Below are positions 14,202-21,907 of a DNA stretch of 24,482 nucleotides, one piece after another; the stretch's first letter is position 1; every line of letters begins with the position of its first letter. This stretch comes from a virus. Both the position numbers and the translations under genes were made by a program. Location of the stretch: positions 1 to 24,482 of the IMG/VR virus record IMGVR_UViG_3300031227_004792. The stretch is one strand, 5' to 3'. The notes under the pieces were generated by a model. That model did no database searches. It worked only from the letters and a program-made list of their open reading frames with translations, and had not been told where the DNA came from.

Positions 14202-15064
14202 TTACAGCATCATTAATATTAATCAATTATAACGATAAAAAAAGGATATGCAGGGCGATAGACTCATGTATAAATCAAACGTGGAAAGACACCGAAGTAA
14301 TAGTGGTTGACGATGGAAGCGATAAAGAAACTCGGGAGCTTTATAAACAATATGGTGATAAAATAAACCTTGTACAATTAGAGCGTGACGATAAAGCAAG
14401 CCGAACACCTTCACGGGCACGTAATGCAGGCTACGAAAAAAGCACAGGAGACTACGTGGCTTTTCTTGATTCAGATAACTATTACGCTACAAATTTTATA
14501 TCAGAGTGCTTTAAAAACGAAGCAGACGTATATTTTGTTAACTGGGAAATCATCGGTTTACAATCTTATGTATGCGATATTGAGAAAGTTTGGGATTTTA
14601 ATGAGCAATTAATGAGTAATTATCTACGTTTTCAGCACATGGATCATCAATGTCTTTTGACAAAAAGAGAAATGTATGTTATACTTAAAGAACAGTACGG
14701 ACATTTATATGATGTAAGATTACCACGTTCACAAGACTGCGATTTAATTGTTAGATTGCTAAAGTCAGATTGTGAATGGCGGCACGTTCAAGAACGATTA
14801 TTCTTTTTTGAAAAGCATGAGTCAGACCAAAATAAGACTTACGCTTCAATACATGGAAAAACGCTCTGGACTCTCAAAAATGACATTAACTACGCATGGT
14901 TGATGGACATTATAAAAAAAGACCCTTTTTTAATAGCGTCATTCTATCAAGCTATTTTTGATTTCTCAAACGATCCACAATGGACAGTTGACTATGATAA
15001 ATCCGCTTACAAAAAAATGATGATAGAACACGCTAAAGTCTTAAACGGAGAGCGCAGAGAATGA
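14198..15064 (+). CDS. Glycosyltransferase family 2 protein
   Basis: A 288-residue GT-A enzyme. VVDDGSD at 36-42 binds the nucleotide, SRARNAGYEKSTGDYVAFLD leads into the metal site DSDN at 91-94, and SQDCDLIVRLL carries the ED-like acceptor site near residue 185. It would transfer a sugar from a nucleotide donor to an acceptor. The start at ATG 14198 has GGGGG upstream, while the in-frame TTG at 14186 is less likely. It overlaps the DUF285-repeat gene by ATGA (15061-15064), tying the cassette to a probable virion surface protein. Confidence 0.88.
   Translation: MITASLILINYNDKKRICRAIDSCINQTWKDTEVIVVDDGSDKETRELYKQYGDKINLVQLERDDKASRTPSRARNAGYEKSTGDYVAFLDSDNYYATNFISECFKNEADVYFVNWEIIGLQSYVCDIEKVWDFNEQLMSNYLRFQHMDHQCLLTKREMYVILKEQYGHLYDVRLPRSQDCDLIVRLLKSDCEWRHVQERLFFFEKHESDQNKTYASIHGKTLWTLKNDINYAWLMDIIKKDPFLIASFYQAIFDFSNDPQWTVDYDKSAYKKMMIEHAKVLNGERRE
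14657..14685 (+). promoter_or_regulatory. Possible internal promoter in the GT2 gene
   Basis: TTGACA at 14657-14662 and TATACT at 14680-14685 are separated by exactly 17 bases. The site is inside the coding region. It would allow transcription of the DUF285 and connector genes at a level independent of read-through past the capsid terminator and through the cassette. AT-rich coding DNA produces such matches by chance. Confidence 0.35.
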
Positions 15065-16224
15065 GTGTATTTTTAAGTGTTAACGGTGCGAAAACTAATG
15101 TATTATTATCGAGTGGTGGAGAGTTCACTTTTTCTCCAGACGCTCCAACCCATAAGTTTATTTTATTAGGCGCAGTTTCAAATATCGGAGTAACTGCCGG
15201 TGCTGCCTTCCCTTTACAAAGTGGTGGTACTTTTCACCATTATGCAACGCTTATGAGTCGGGTAACTAATATCCCTTTAACAGTAGACGGCCGAGTTATA
15301 GACTCAACAAGACTGGATAAATACTTACTACCATTCAGCAATGCCACCGCCACCACTTCCGAAAACGCTTTTATTTTCACCGTTAAAACCGACAATTTAG
15401 GTACTTCCACGGACGTTCAATTTTCATTACCTGTTAACGGTGGGACTTTCCTTTTTGATGCAGACTGGGGTGATGCGACAACAAGCGAAGGATTAACTGG
15501 AAACACTACACACACTTATGCAGTGGCAGGGACTTACACAATAAAGATAACTGGAATTTTTCCAAATATATGCTTTAATGATGGCGGCGATAAACTAAAA
15601 TTACTAGAAGTATCACAATGGGGAAATATTGTCTGGGGAACTTTGGAGGATGCTTTTTTTGGTTGCGCAAACTTTAATTTAACCGCCACTGATAAACCAA
15701 ATTTTTCAGTACTTGCAAGCCTTAGGAATTGTTTTAGAGGTTGTAGTTTATTTAATGGTGATATTTCACAATTAGACACCTCATCTGTTACAAATATTAT
15801 TGCGATGTTTAGAGGTTGTACAATTTTTAATCAGCCTGTTAATCATTTTGATTTAACAAATATTACTCAGCTTATTTCTGTATTCGCAGAATGTCCGGCT
15901 TTTAACCAGTCAGTTTCAAACTGGGATACAACAGGTATGACGAGTTTCACTAACCTTTTTAGAAGTTGCACTATTTTTAATCAAGACGTATCACATTTTA
16001 ATATTGAGTCATTAACAGTCGCAACAGACATGTTTGAAGCCACTGCATTTTCTCAAACTAATTATGACAAATTATTAATAGCATGGGAAGCGCAAACAGA
16101 ACTTGCAAATGTAGTATTTAGTGCTGGGCTTGCTAAATATGGGTCAGGAGCACCGGCAACAGCAAAAGCGGCACTTGAAGCCGCACCGAGTCTATGGATT
16201 ATAACAGACGGTGGCGCCGTATAA
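15061..16224 (+). CDS. PKD and DUF285-repeat protein, likely virion surface decoration
   Basis: A 387-residue protein. The N-terminal 100 residues are beta-rich and unassigned. Residues about 115-165 form a PKD-like Ig domain (FDADWGDATTSEGL then THTYAVAGTYTIKITG). Five 25-residue repeats begin at 221, 246, 271, 296 and 321 with the core xxFxxCxxFNxxVxxxDxxxxT (AMFRGCTIFNQPV, SVFAECPAFNQSV, NLFRSCTIFNQDV), matching the DUF285/BspA-like surface repeat. The C-terminus is Ala-rich. Sitting between capsid and connector genes, it could be a capsid decoration protein that binds a host surface or mucus, or the acceptor for the glycan made by the upstream cassette. There is no signal peptide, which fits a cytosolic assembly protein. 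Confidence 0.75.
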   Translation: MSVFLSVNGAKTNVLLSSGGEFTFSPDAPTHKFILLGAVSNIGVTAGAAFPLQSGGTFHHYATLMSRVTNIPLTVDGRVIDSTRLDKYLLPFSNATATTSENAFIFTVKTDNLGTSTDVQFSLPVNGGTFLFDADWGDATTSEGLTGNTTHTYAVAGTYTIKITGIFPNICFNDGGDKLKLLEVSQWGNIVWGTLEDAFFGCANFNLTATDKPNFSVLASLRNCFRGCSLFNGDISQLDTSSVTNIIAMFRGCTIFNQPVNHFDLTNITQLISVFAECPAFNQSVSNWDTTGMTSFTNLFRSCTIFNQDVSHFNIESLTVATDMFEATAFSQTNYDKLLIAWEAQTELANVVFSAGLAKYGSGAPATAKAALEAAPSLWIITDGGAV

Positions 16225-16244
16225 TTATTATAAAAGGAATTAAA

Positions 16245-16727
16245 ATGAGTATACAAACAAGCATCGGAACGCCAACCGCAACAAGTTACATAAGCGTAGC
16301 AAGCGCAACAGAGTACTTTAACACAAGAGAAAGTTCGGAAGAGTGGCTCGACATGGGAACTACTGGCACTCTGGGAAGCACAGCACGTAGAGAAAATTTA
16401 CTTAAACAATCCGCCCGAGAACTTGACCGGACATATCGTTTTATGTCAAGTAAATATAATCAGGGGACTAGAAACGCCGATGATTTTCAAAACTTAGAAT
16501 TTCCACGAAATTACAACACCGATAATGATGGTGATTTATATATCCCGTTTGAAGTACAAAACGCACAATGCGAGCAGGCATTATACATTATGCAGAGAGG
16601 TGCCACCAGATATTCACAAGAAGCCAACAGCATAAACACGCCTTTTATATCAGAGGACGCTTACAGCTACCTTAAATTGCATATCACAAGACAAGTCGTA
16701 CCTGTTGGTAAACCATCCTGGAAATAA
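16245..16727 (+). CDS. Head-tail connector (DnaT-like/gp6-like adaptor)
   Basis: A 160-residue protein from ATG 16245, preceded by AAGGA; an upstream in-frame alternative start at 16194 lies inside the previous gene. The pattern GTPTATSYISVASATEYFNT, then a long helix with RRENLLKQSARELDR, LEFPRNY and a helical end, is that of the small phage adaptors often named DnaT-like ssDNA-binding protein. In this position it attaches to the portal to extend the channel. It is not expected to bind ssDNA in the phage context. Confidence 0.75.
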   Translation: MSIQTSIGTPTATSYISVASATEYFNTRESSEEWLDMGTTGTLGSTARRENLLKQSARELDRTYRFMSSKYNQGTRNADDFQNLEFPRNYNTDNDGDLYIPFEVQNAQCEQALYIMQRGATRYSQEANSINTPFISEDAYSYLKLHITRQVVPVGKPSWK

Positions 16728-16730
16728 TCA

Positions 16731-17159
16731 ATGCCTAAAAAAGAAACACTCGATACATTTTTAAACAATATCAATTCGCTTGATAATATTATCTTAAAAG
16801 AAGTTATCAGAGGTTTTAACCAGGTCACACAAAATGTACTATCATATTCACAAGACTTAGTACCTATTGCATCGGGGACACTTGAAAGGTCAGGGGCAGT
16901 AAAGCAAGCCAAACAAACATCAAAAGGAATTGTAAGCAGTGTATTTTATAAAGCTAATTATGCTCTTAAAGTACATGATGGACTCGATGGTATTAAGCTT
17001 AAAAATGCCGGTAAAGTATCATACTATGATGACGGTCAGAAATGGATTAAAGAGCGTAAGGGTGTTTTTGGGTTTCTTCAAAAGTCTGTTGATAAATATT
17101 CAAAAAACCTTATGAAACAAGTCTCAAACGCAATAGACAGATCATGGGATAAACTATAA
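16731..17159 (+). CDS. HK97 gp10-like head-tail joining protein
   Basis: A 142-residue protein. It has an N-terminal helical stretch, then VPIASGTLERSG and YKANYALKVHDG (compare the YAxxVHxG pattern of gp10/tail completion proteins), and a C-terminal helix rich in Lys. This fits proteins that close the head-to-tail joint. Gene order (adaptor, gp10-like, tail terminator, major tail protein) supports the call. Its TAA overlaps the next ATG (TAATG). Confidence 0.75.
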   Translation: MPKKETLDTFLNNINSLDNIILKEVIRGFNQVTQNVLSYSQDLVPIASGTLERSGAVKQAKQTSKGIVSSVFYKANYALKVHDGLDGIKLKNAGKVSYYDDGQKWIKERKGVFGFLQKSVDKYSKNLMKQVSNAIDRSWDKL

Positions 17160-17536
17160 TGTTAATTGACACAGTAGTAACTTTATTAGACAAACAGTTT
17201 TCAGACGGTCGATATCAATTTAGAGCGACCCTTTATTCAGACGATACAATACCACAACGCTGTATTGTAGTTTATTACGGAGAGGAAACGACACCGATTG
17301 CACTCGGCAGACATACTCCCATTGGCTTATACAATCAAAGAATACAAGTGGCCATTTATCACCCGATCCATGACACTTGCCGAAGGGTTGCATTTAGCGC
17401 CTTTGAATGGTTAAACACTCAAAGACCAACAGGGTTAACTCTCAGCATAGCAACTGCCCCCGCCTATGCTGGGGTAAATCCTGTTAAAGCTCAGCACGTT
17501 TATACTATTGATTATTTTATGAAAGGAGATAAATAA
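17159..17536 (+). CDS. Tail terminator / minor capsid-type protein
   Basis: A 125-residue protein in the slot for the tail terminator, immediately before the major tail protein. The alpha/beta pattern (MLIDTVVTLLDKQFSDG, then IPQRCIVVYYGEETTP, NQRIQVAIYHPIH and a C-terminal strand HVYTIDYFMK) is that of the small proteins that cap the tail tube where it meets the head. Single motifs are not diagnostic, so the call depends mainly on order and fold-like pattern. Confidence 0.6.
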   Translation: MLIDTVVTLLDKQFSDGRYQFRATLYSDDTIPQRCIVVYYGEETTPIALGRHTPIGLYNQRIQVAIYHPIHDTCRRVAFSAFEWLNTQRPTGLTLSIATAPAYAGVNPVKAQHVYTIDYFMKGDK

Positions 17537-18130
17537 ATGGCAAAATATACAACACTCGGAGAAATCACAACAAATTTTTTGTTGAATGACTTCGATGTTT
17601 ATGTTATGAATACCAGTGCAACAGGTGGTTATACCTCTACGGACTGGACATTACTAGGCTTTACAGGTCAAGAGAAAAACATAAACAGAATACAAGAAAA
17701 GTATGAAAAAGAGGGTAAAATACCTCGTGTAATACAATACACAAAAACCATTCGTAAAGGTCTTGAATTAACATTCGATCTTTCAAATCAAAACAGTGAA
17801 ATCATTGCAGAAATGACTCAGGCAACGTCCGTTAGTCTTGGCGCAACAGGCGCAGAACTTGACCACGGCACAACCGAAGCAACTAAAGTTTATAAAGCGT
17901 TTAGGCTTGCTTCTACGCTTGACGATGGCACAGTTTACACAATCACTATTCCAAAAACTGATTTTATCCTTAATGGAGAGCAGACAGTGGGTGGTGAAAC
18001 TGAAACGGTACTACCGACAATGCTTAAAGCCGTTTACAATCCAGCGGCAGCGGCTACTAAAAACTTGTACTACGAACAGTTTTTAGCAAGTGGTGTAAGT
18101 GCTACGTCCGACGTTGGCATAGCGTTCTAA
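17537..18130 (+). CDS. Major tail protein
   Basis: A 197-residue protein with AAGGAG directly upstream and a position between terminator and chaperone. It is rich in Thr, Gly and Ala with alternating strands (LELTFDLSNQNSEI, TVYTITIPKTDFIL), consistent with a tube-forming beta-sandwich. The middle ATGAELDHGTTEATKVYKAF is a loop-like segment. Rings of this protein would form the non-contractile tail tube. No sheath gene is present, so a siphovirus morphology is expected. Confidence 0.75.
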   Translation: MAKYTTLGEITTNFLLNDFDVYVMNTSATGGYTSTDWTLLGFTGQEKNINRIQEKYEKEGKIPRVIQYTKTIRKGLELTFDLSNQNSEIIAEMTQATSVSLGATGAELDHGTTEATKVYKAFRLASTLDDGTVYTITIPKTDFILNGEQTVGGETETVLPTMLKAVYNPAAAATKNLYYEQFLASGVSATSDVGIAF

Positions 18131-18149
18131 CAATTATAAGAGGGGCAGT

Positions 18150-18641
18150 ATGGACATTAAAGAAATCGAAAAAAATGTAATTGTAGAGGACGGCCAAATT
18201 TTAATAGACCGTCCTTTACAATACATTAAATACGGCAAAAGAATAACGGTAAAACAATTAAATTATTATTATGAGTGGGGAACATTTTCATATTATTTAG
18301 CTAAATTATTAGAGAGGTATTATTTGTTAGTAGAAAATTGTACATTACCTGATAACCTGAATGATATTGAGAAATTCAGATCAAACTTTAAAAAGATTTT
18401 AGTTGATAAATCAGTATTTAAATTACTTGAAAGGGTATGCTCTTTTTTCTTGCTACAGTATAAAGCATGGGGAAAATGGCATAACGGATATTTATTTAAG
18501 CTTAATAAAATAAAATGGATGCGAAAAAATTTCAGCATTGACGATTACTTAGAACTGTTTGTGTATGTGTATTTATACAACATACAAGGGCAAAAAAAAA
18601 ACTTCAAAGACGCATTAAATCTAATTTCAAAAGCCCAGTAG
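18150..18641 (+). CDS. Tail assembly chaperone, short (zero-frame) form
   Basis: A 163-residue protein between the major tail protein and the tape measure, where the gpG-type chaperone lies. It is aromatic- and Leu-rich (LNYYYEWGTFSYYLAKLLER, FSIDDYLELFVYVYLYN) and helical. Near its end, codons CAA AAA AAA AAC form a slippery A-run (18592-18601), and the -1 frame is open past this point. The short form would bind the tape measure during tail assembly, with the long form at lower level. AGAGGGG precedes the ATG. Confidence 0.7.
   Translation: MDIKEIEKNVIVEDGQILIDRPLQYIKYGKRITVKQLNYYYEWGTFSYYLAKLLERYYLLVENCTLPDNLNDIEKFRSNFKKILVDKSVFKLLERVCSFFLLQYKAWGKWHNGYLFKLNKIKWMRKNFSIDDYLELFVYVYLYNIQGQKKNFKDALNLISKAQ
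18591..18602 (+). promoter_or_regulatory. Slippery A-run for programmed -1 frameshift
   Basis: C followed by ten A residues (18592-18601) and C. The zero frame reads CAA AAA AAA AAC. A slip of one base back would enter the frame CTT CAA AGA from 18602, open to 18817. I saw no strong hairpin directly downstream. Runs of A-AAA-AAx are classic slip sites, and this one sits at the expected place in the tail chaperone gene. Confidence 0.7.
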
Positions 18642-18817
18642 AGCTTAACACAACAAGCGGCGATATGGAATTATTTTTACGTAAAGAATTATTGTTAACG
18701 ACTGACGATATTAAGCAAATTACAATGCTTAAGATTAATTTGTTAGTGCAGCGTAATAATGAACCTCATTATAAAAGAGAGATAGACCAAAAATTAATGG
18801 ACGATAAAAATGGCTGA
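18599..18817 (+). CDS. Frameshift extension of tail assembly chaperone (long form, GT-like)
   Basis: The -1 frame is open from 18542 to TGA at 18815-18817. After a slip at the A-run, translation would add about 72 residues beginning KLQRRIKSNFKSPVELNTTS and ending DQKLMDDKNG, giving a fusion of about 222 residues. It fills the otherwise empty 168 bases before the tape measure and overlaps its start by 8 bases. The first internal ATG (18665) has no good Shine-Dalgarno sequence, so frameshifting explains the ORF better than an independent gene. In lambda-like phages the long form links the chaperone to the major tail protein. Confidence 0.65.
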   Translation, partial: KLQRRIKSNFKSPVELNTTSGDMELFLRKELLLTTDDIKQITMLKINLLVQRNNEPHYKREIDQKLMDDKNG

Positions 18818-21530
18818 CACGAAACAACTTATAATCGAACTATCTTTACAAAATGATAAACTTAAAAAAGAACTAAATGACGTAGGGAAAGCGGGTAAAA
18901 AGGTAGGAGCAAAGTTAAAACAATCATTTATTGCCGCCGGTGCTGCCATTGTTGCGACTATCGCAATAACTAAAAAGCTTATAGGATTATATGCCAAACA
19001 AGAACAGGCAGAAATCCAACTTGCAGCACGGATAAAGTCAACAGGTGGTGCGGCTGGGTTAACCGCTAAAGAACTTAAGAAAATGGCAAGCGAACTCCAA
19101 AGCGTAACAACCTTTGGAGACGAAGCAATTATAGAGTCTCAAGCTTTACTATTAACATTCACTAAAATTGGTAAAGATGTTTTCCCAAAAGCAACCGAGG
19201 CGATACTGAATTTATCACAAGCAACAGGACAGGATTTAAAATCATCTACTATACAACTTGGTAAAGCGCTTAATGACCCTGTTGCTGGTATTGGCGCACT
19301 ATCAAGGGTTGGTATTCAATTATCAGACGATCAAAAAAAACAGATTAAAACATTCACAGAATTAAACAACGTTGCGGGTGCTCAACAAGTAATATTAAAA
19401 GAACTTAAAACACAGTTTGGAGGAGCAGCGAGGGCAGCGACTCAAGGAACTGGGGCATTTAAACAGCTTGGTAATGAACTTGGCGACGTAGGAGAAGAAT
19501 TAGGAAAAGGACTTGTACCAATAATTAAAGAGTTCTTGCCGTTTCTAAGAAATTTTATAAAAGGATTCCAATCTTTACCAAAAGGTTTAAAAGTTACAGC
19601 CTCAGCAGTATTCGCTTTAGCCCCGGCATTCATTGCACTTAATGCTTCACTTGGACCCGTTGGACTAGCAATAACGGGTTTAGTTATTGGACTAACGTTA
19701 ATAGCAACAAAATTAGCATCAACTCGTGTTGAAATAGATGAGCTAGAAAAACGGCAAGCAAAATTAGCATTAGTTAATGACAAGTTAACGAATTCAATGG
19801 AAGATCAAATTGCCGCCTATGGAGATATCCATGCAATATCAAGAAAAAGAATAAAAGAGATTGATGCAGAAATTAAATCCACAAAAGAGAATGTAGAGCA
19901 AGGTAAAAATTTAATAGGAACATACAACATATTATTAGGTAAATATTACACTAAAGCAGACTATGAAAAGGCAACTGTAAAAGCTAACATGTTAATAATT
20001 AAACTCGAAAAGGAAAAAGCAGATATAATAAAAAACGGTGGTATCGTTGTAGAAGACACGATACCAATAATAAAAGACGTTAACAAATTAACAGATGAGG
20101 AGATAATATTAATACAAAAATTAATTAAAACACAAGAAGACGCCTTAGCAATAAGACTTGTTGAACTTAAAGCAATTAGCACAAGAATAGATTTAAGCGA
20201 TGCACAACGTTCAGCTATAAATGCTGAAATAAAAGTAATTGAAACAGAGATCGAAGCACGGGGAAAACTTAATAATCAACTAGACGAAACATTAGAAAAA
20301 ACAGAGGCGACATTATCTGCTATTGATACACAAATTACAAAATCAATCGGTGGTGTTCAAGACGCATTTAATAAATACAAAGAAACAGCAAATGACACAA
20401 GCGCAACGGCAATAGACAAAGCCGGTGGTATCGTTGGAATCATTCAAGGTATATTACAACTAGTAAAACAACTAGGTAATAATTTTATCGAGTTAGGCGA
20501 GAATATACAAACAAGTGAACGATTTATAAAAAAGTTCGGCAAGACTGCCGCCATCGAACTCGGCAGCGCATCAAAAGCCCTTGGTGGCTTTCTATCAAAC
20601 TTTGCAGAGGGAGCAAAGAAAGGAATCCCAACGCTAACGGCAAATATAATATTATCAGTTAAAAAGATTAAGTCAGAAGCAAATCAAGCGGTCAATGACT
20701 CAAACCAGGAATTATTATCATCGTTAGCAACTATTAATGAAGAGATAGCAAGAAATGAATTTGCATTGTCACGAAAAAGGGTAGATGATGCAGAACAAGC
20801 AAATATTGATATTATAAATAGTAATCTTGATGCTTCAATTAAATCAGCTGCTATTGAAACAGGATTAACAAAAATATTAGGTGAAGAAGAAGAGGATCGT
20901 GTTGACGATTTAAAAGATCAATTAGAAAATGCAACGACAGCAGAAGAAAAGTCTGATATAACTAGGCAGCTTAATAAAATAAACGCACTTAAATTATATA
21001 ACTCTAAGAAAAGCGCACTTGAAAAACAAGCCGAAACCGATAGAATAACAACCGAAGCGGCTGCAGACTTAGAACGACAGGAAATTAGAAGAGAAGAATA
21101 TTTATTTGATCTAGCATTAAGAAAAGCAGAAATTGACGGGCAACGAGAAAGCGCACTTGCAAACGCAGAGGGGATTATCGGCAAGGATAGACGCGAGAAA
21201 GCACAAATAAGAATTGAAAAATCCTTCGCTTCTATTAGTGCAAAACTTGATAGTATACCAGTTCCAACCTTCGCGCAAGGCGGAATGATACGAGGTCTCC
21301 CAAACATAGGACCCGAGGATGGATTTATAGCAGCGCAAAATGGCGAGTCAGTTTTAAATCGTAGAGCAACCGCCGAACTTGGGGAAGCTACTATAAACGC
21401 TCTAAATAGTGGGCGTGGTGCTTCACCTTCCAATGTAACGATAAACGTACAAGACGGCCGGGGAGCTGTCAAAATATTAGATGATTACTTTAAGACCGAA
21501 GGGTCAAGTAGTCGAGGGATAAGAATATGA
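18810..21530 (+). CDS. Tail tape measure protein
   Basis: A 906-residue protein, the longest in the window. It has an N-terminal amphipathic helix (QNDKLKKELNDVGKAGKKVG) and a hydrophobic stretch at about 42-62. A long alpha-helical body rich in Lys, Glu, Ala and Thr follows, with a second hydrophobic zone (about 258-305) and Gln/Glu/Lys repeats around 600-770. It ends with AQGGMIRGLPNIGPEDGFIA and a Gly/Ser tail. At roughly 0.15 nm per residue this would set a tail of about 135 nm (inference). The hydrophobic parts may insert in the host membrane at DNA entry. It overlaps the next gene by ATGA. Confidence 0.9.
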   Translation: MADTKQLIIELSLQNDKLKKELNDVGKAGKKVGAKLKQSFIAAGAAIVATIAITKKLIGLYAKQEQAEIQLAARIKSTGGAAGLTAKELKKMASELQSVTTFGDEAIIESQALLLTFTKIGKDVFPKATEAILNLSQATGQDLKSSTIQLGKALNDPVAGIGALSRVGIQLSDDQKKQIKTFTELNNVAGAQQVILKELKTQFGGAARAATQGTGAFKQLGNELGDVGEELGKGLVPIIKEFLPFLRNFIKGFQSLPKGLKVTASAVFALAPAFIALNASLGPVGLAITGLVIGLTLIATKLASTRVEIDELEKRQAKLALVNDKLTNSMEDQIAAYGDIHAISRKRIKEIDAEIKSTKENVEQGKNLIGTYNILLGKYYTKADYEKATVKANMLIIKLEKEKADIIKNGGIVVEDTIPIIKDVNKLTDEEIILIQKLIKTQEDALAIRLVELKAISTRIDLSDAQRSAINAEIKVIETEIEARGKLNNQLDETLEKTEATLSAIDTQITKSIGGVQDAFNKYKETANDTSATAIDKAGGIVGIIQGILQLVKQLGNNFIELGENIQTSERFIKKFGKTAAIELGSASKALGGFLSNFAEGAKKGIPTLTANIILSVKKIKSEANQAVNDSNQELLSSLATINEEIARNEFALSRKRVDDAEQANIDIINSNLDASIKSAAIETGLTKILGEEEEDRVDDLKDQLENATTAEEKSDITRQLNKINALKLYNSKKSALEKQAETDRITTEAAADLERQEIRREEYLFDLALRKAEIDGQRESALANAEGIIGKDRREKAQIRIEKSFASISAKLDSIPVPTFAQGGMIRGLPNIGPEDGFIAAQNGESVLNRRATAELGEATINALNSGRGASPSNVTINVQDGRGAVKILDDYFKTEGSSSRGIRI

Positions 21531-21907
21531 TAACTAGCATAATTACAATAGACTCAGTTTATAGTTTTACGCCGAATTATGATACTTCATTCGCAATACT
21601 CGACGAATTTATTTTGCAGAATAATAACATAAAAGCCGATACACAAGGATTTTTAAGAAAAATACAAGTAGGCTATAGCCGGATACAAGCAGTCAGCACT
21701 ATCAAAGGCACTAAAGCAGATCTGGAAGCAAACATGTTCCCGATGCTTACATATTCGTTACCAGTTACGGTAACATTCGACAGAAATATCTTAACAAAAA
21801 CAATATCATATATGACATGTGTAATTGAGGGAATGAGATTATTACAAGAATTTGACAACGGAAACGAGCAGGAATACGAAATTATATTAACCGAGGTACT
21901 TAGTTGA
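21527..21907 (+). CDS. Small tail protein of unknown function (126 aa)
   Basis: A 126-residue protein directly after the tape measure, in the place of a distal tail-type component but shorter than most Dit proteins. It is predicted mixed alpha/beta (SIITIDSVYSFTPNYD, then VTVTFDRNILTKTISYMT). I do not recognise a domain. Its TGA lies within the TTG start of the next gene (TTGA), so translation is coupled. A hub or Dit-like role is plausible from order only. Confidence 0.55.
   Translation: MITSIITIDSVYSFTPNYDTSFAILDEFILQNNNIKADTQGFLRKIQVGYSRIQAVSTIKGTKADLEANMFPMLTYSLPVTVTFDRNILTKTISYMTCVIEGMRLLQEFDNGNEQEYEIILTEVLS

Noticed and set aside
17166-17171. TTGACA at the start of the tail terminator gene
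   Set aside because: No acceptable -10 box at 16-18 bases, and it lies in coding sequence.
18665-18817. Independent small gene starting at ATG 18665
   Set aside because: No Shine-Dalgarno sequence, while the -1 frame is open upstream through the A-run, so a frameshift extension fits better.
20918-21472. Opposite-strand ORF of 184 residues
   Set aside because: Antisense of the tape measure, Ser/Ala-rich composition mirrors its Lys/Glu-rich coding strand.
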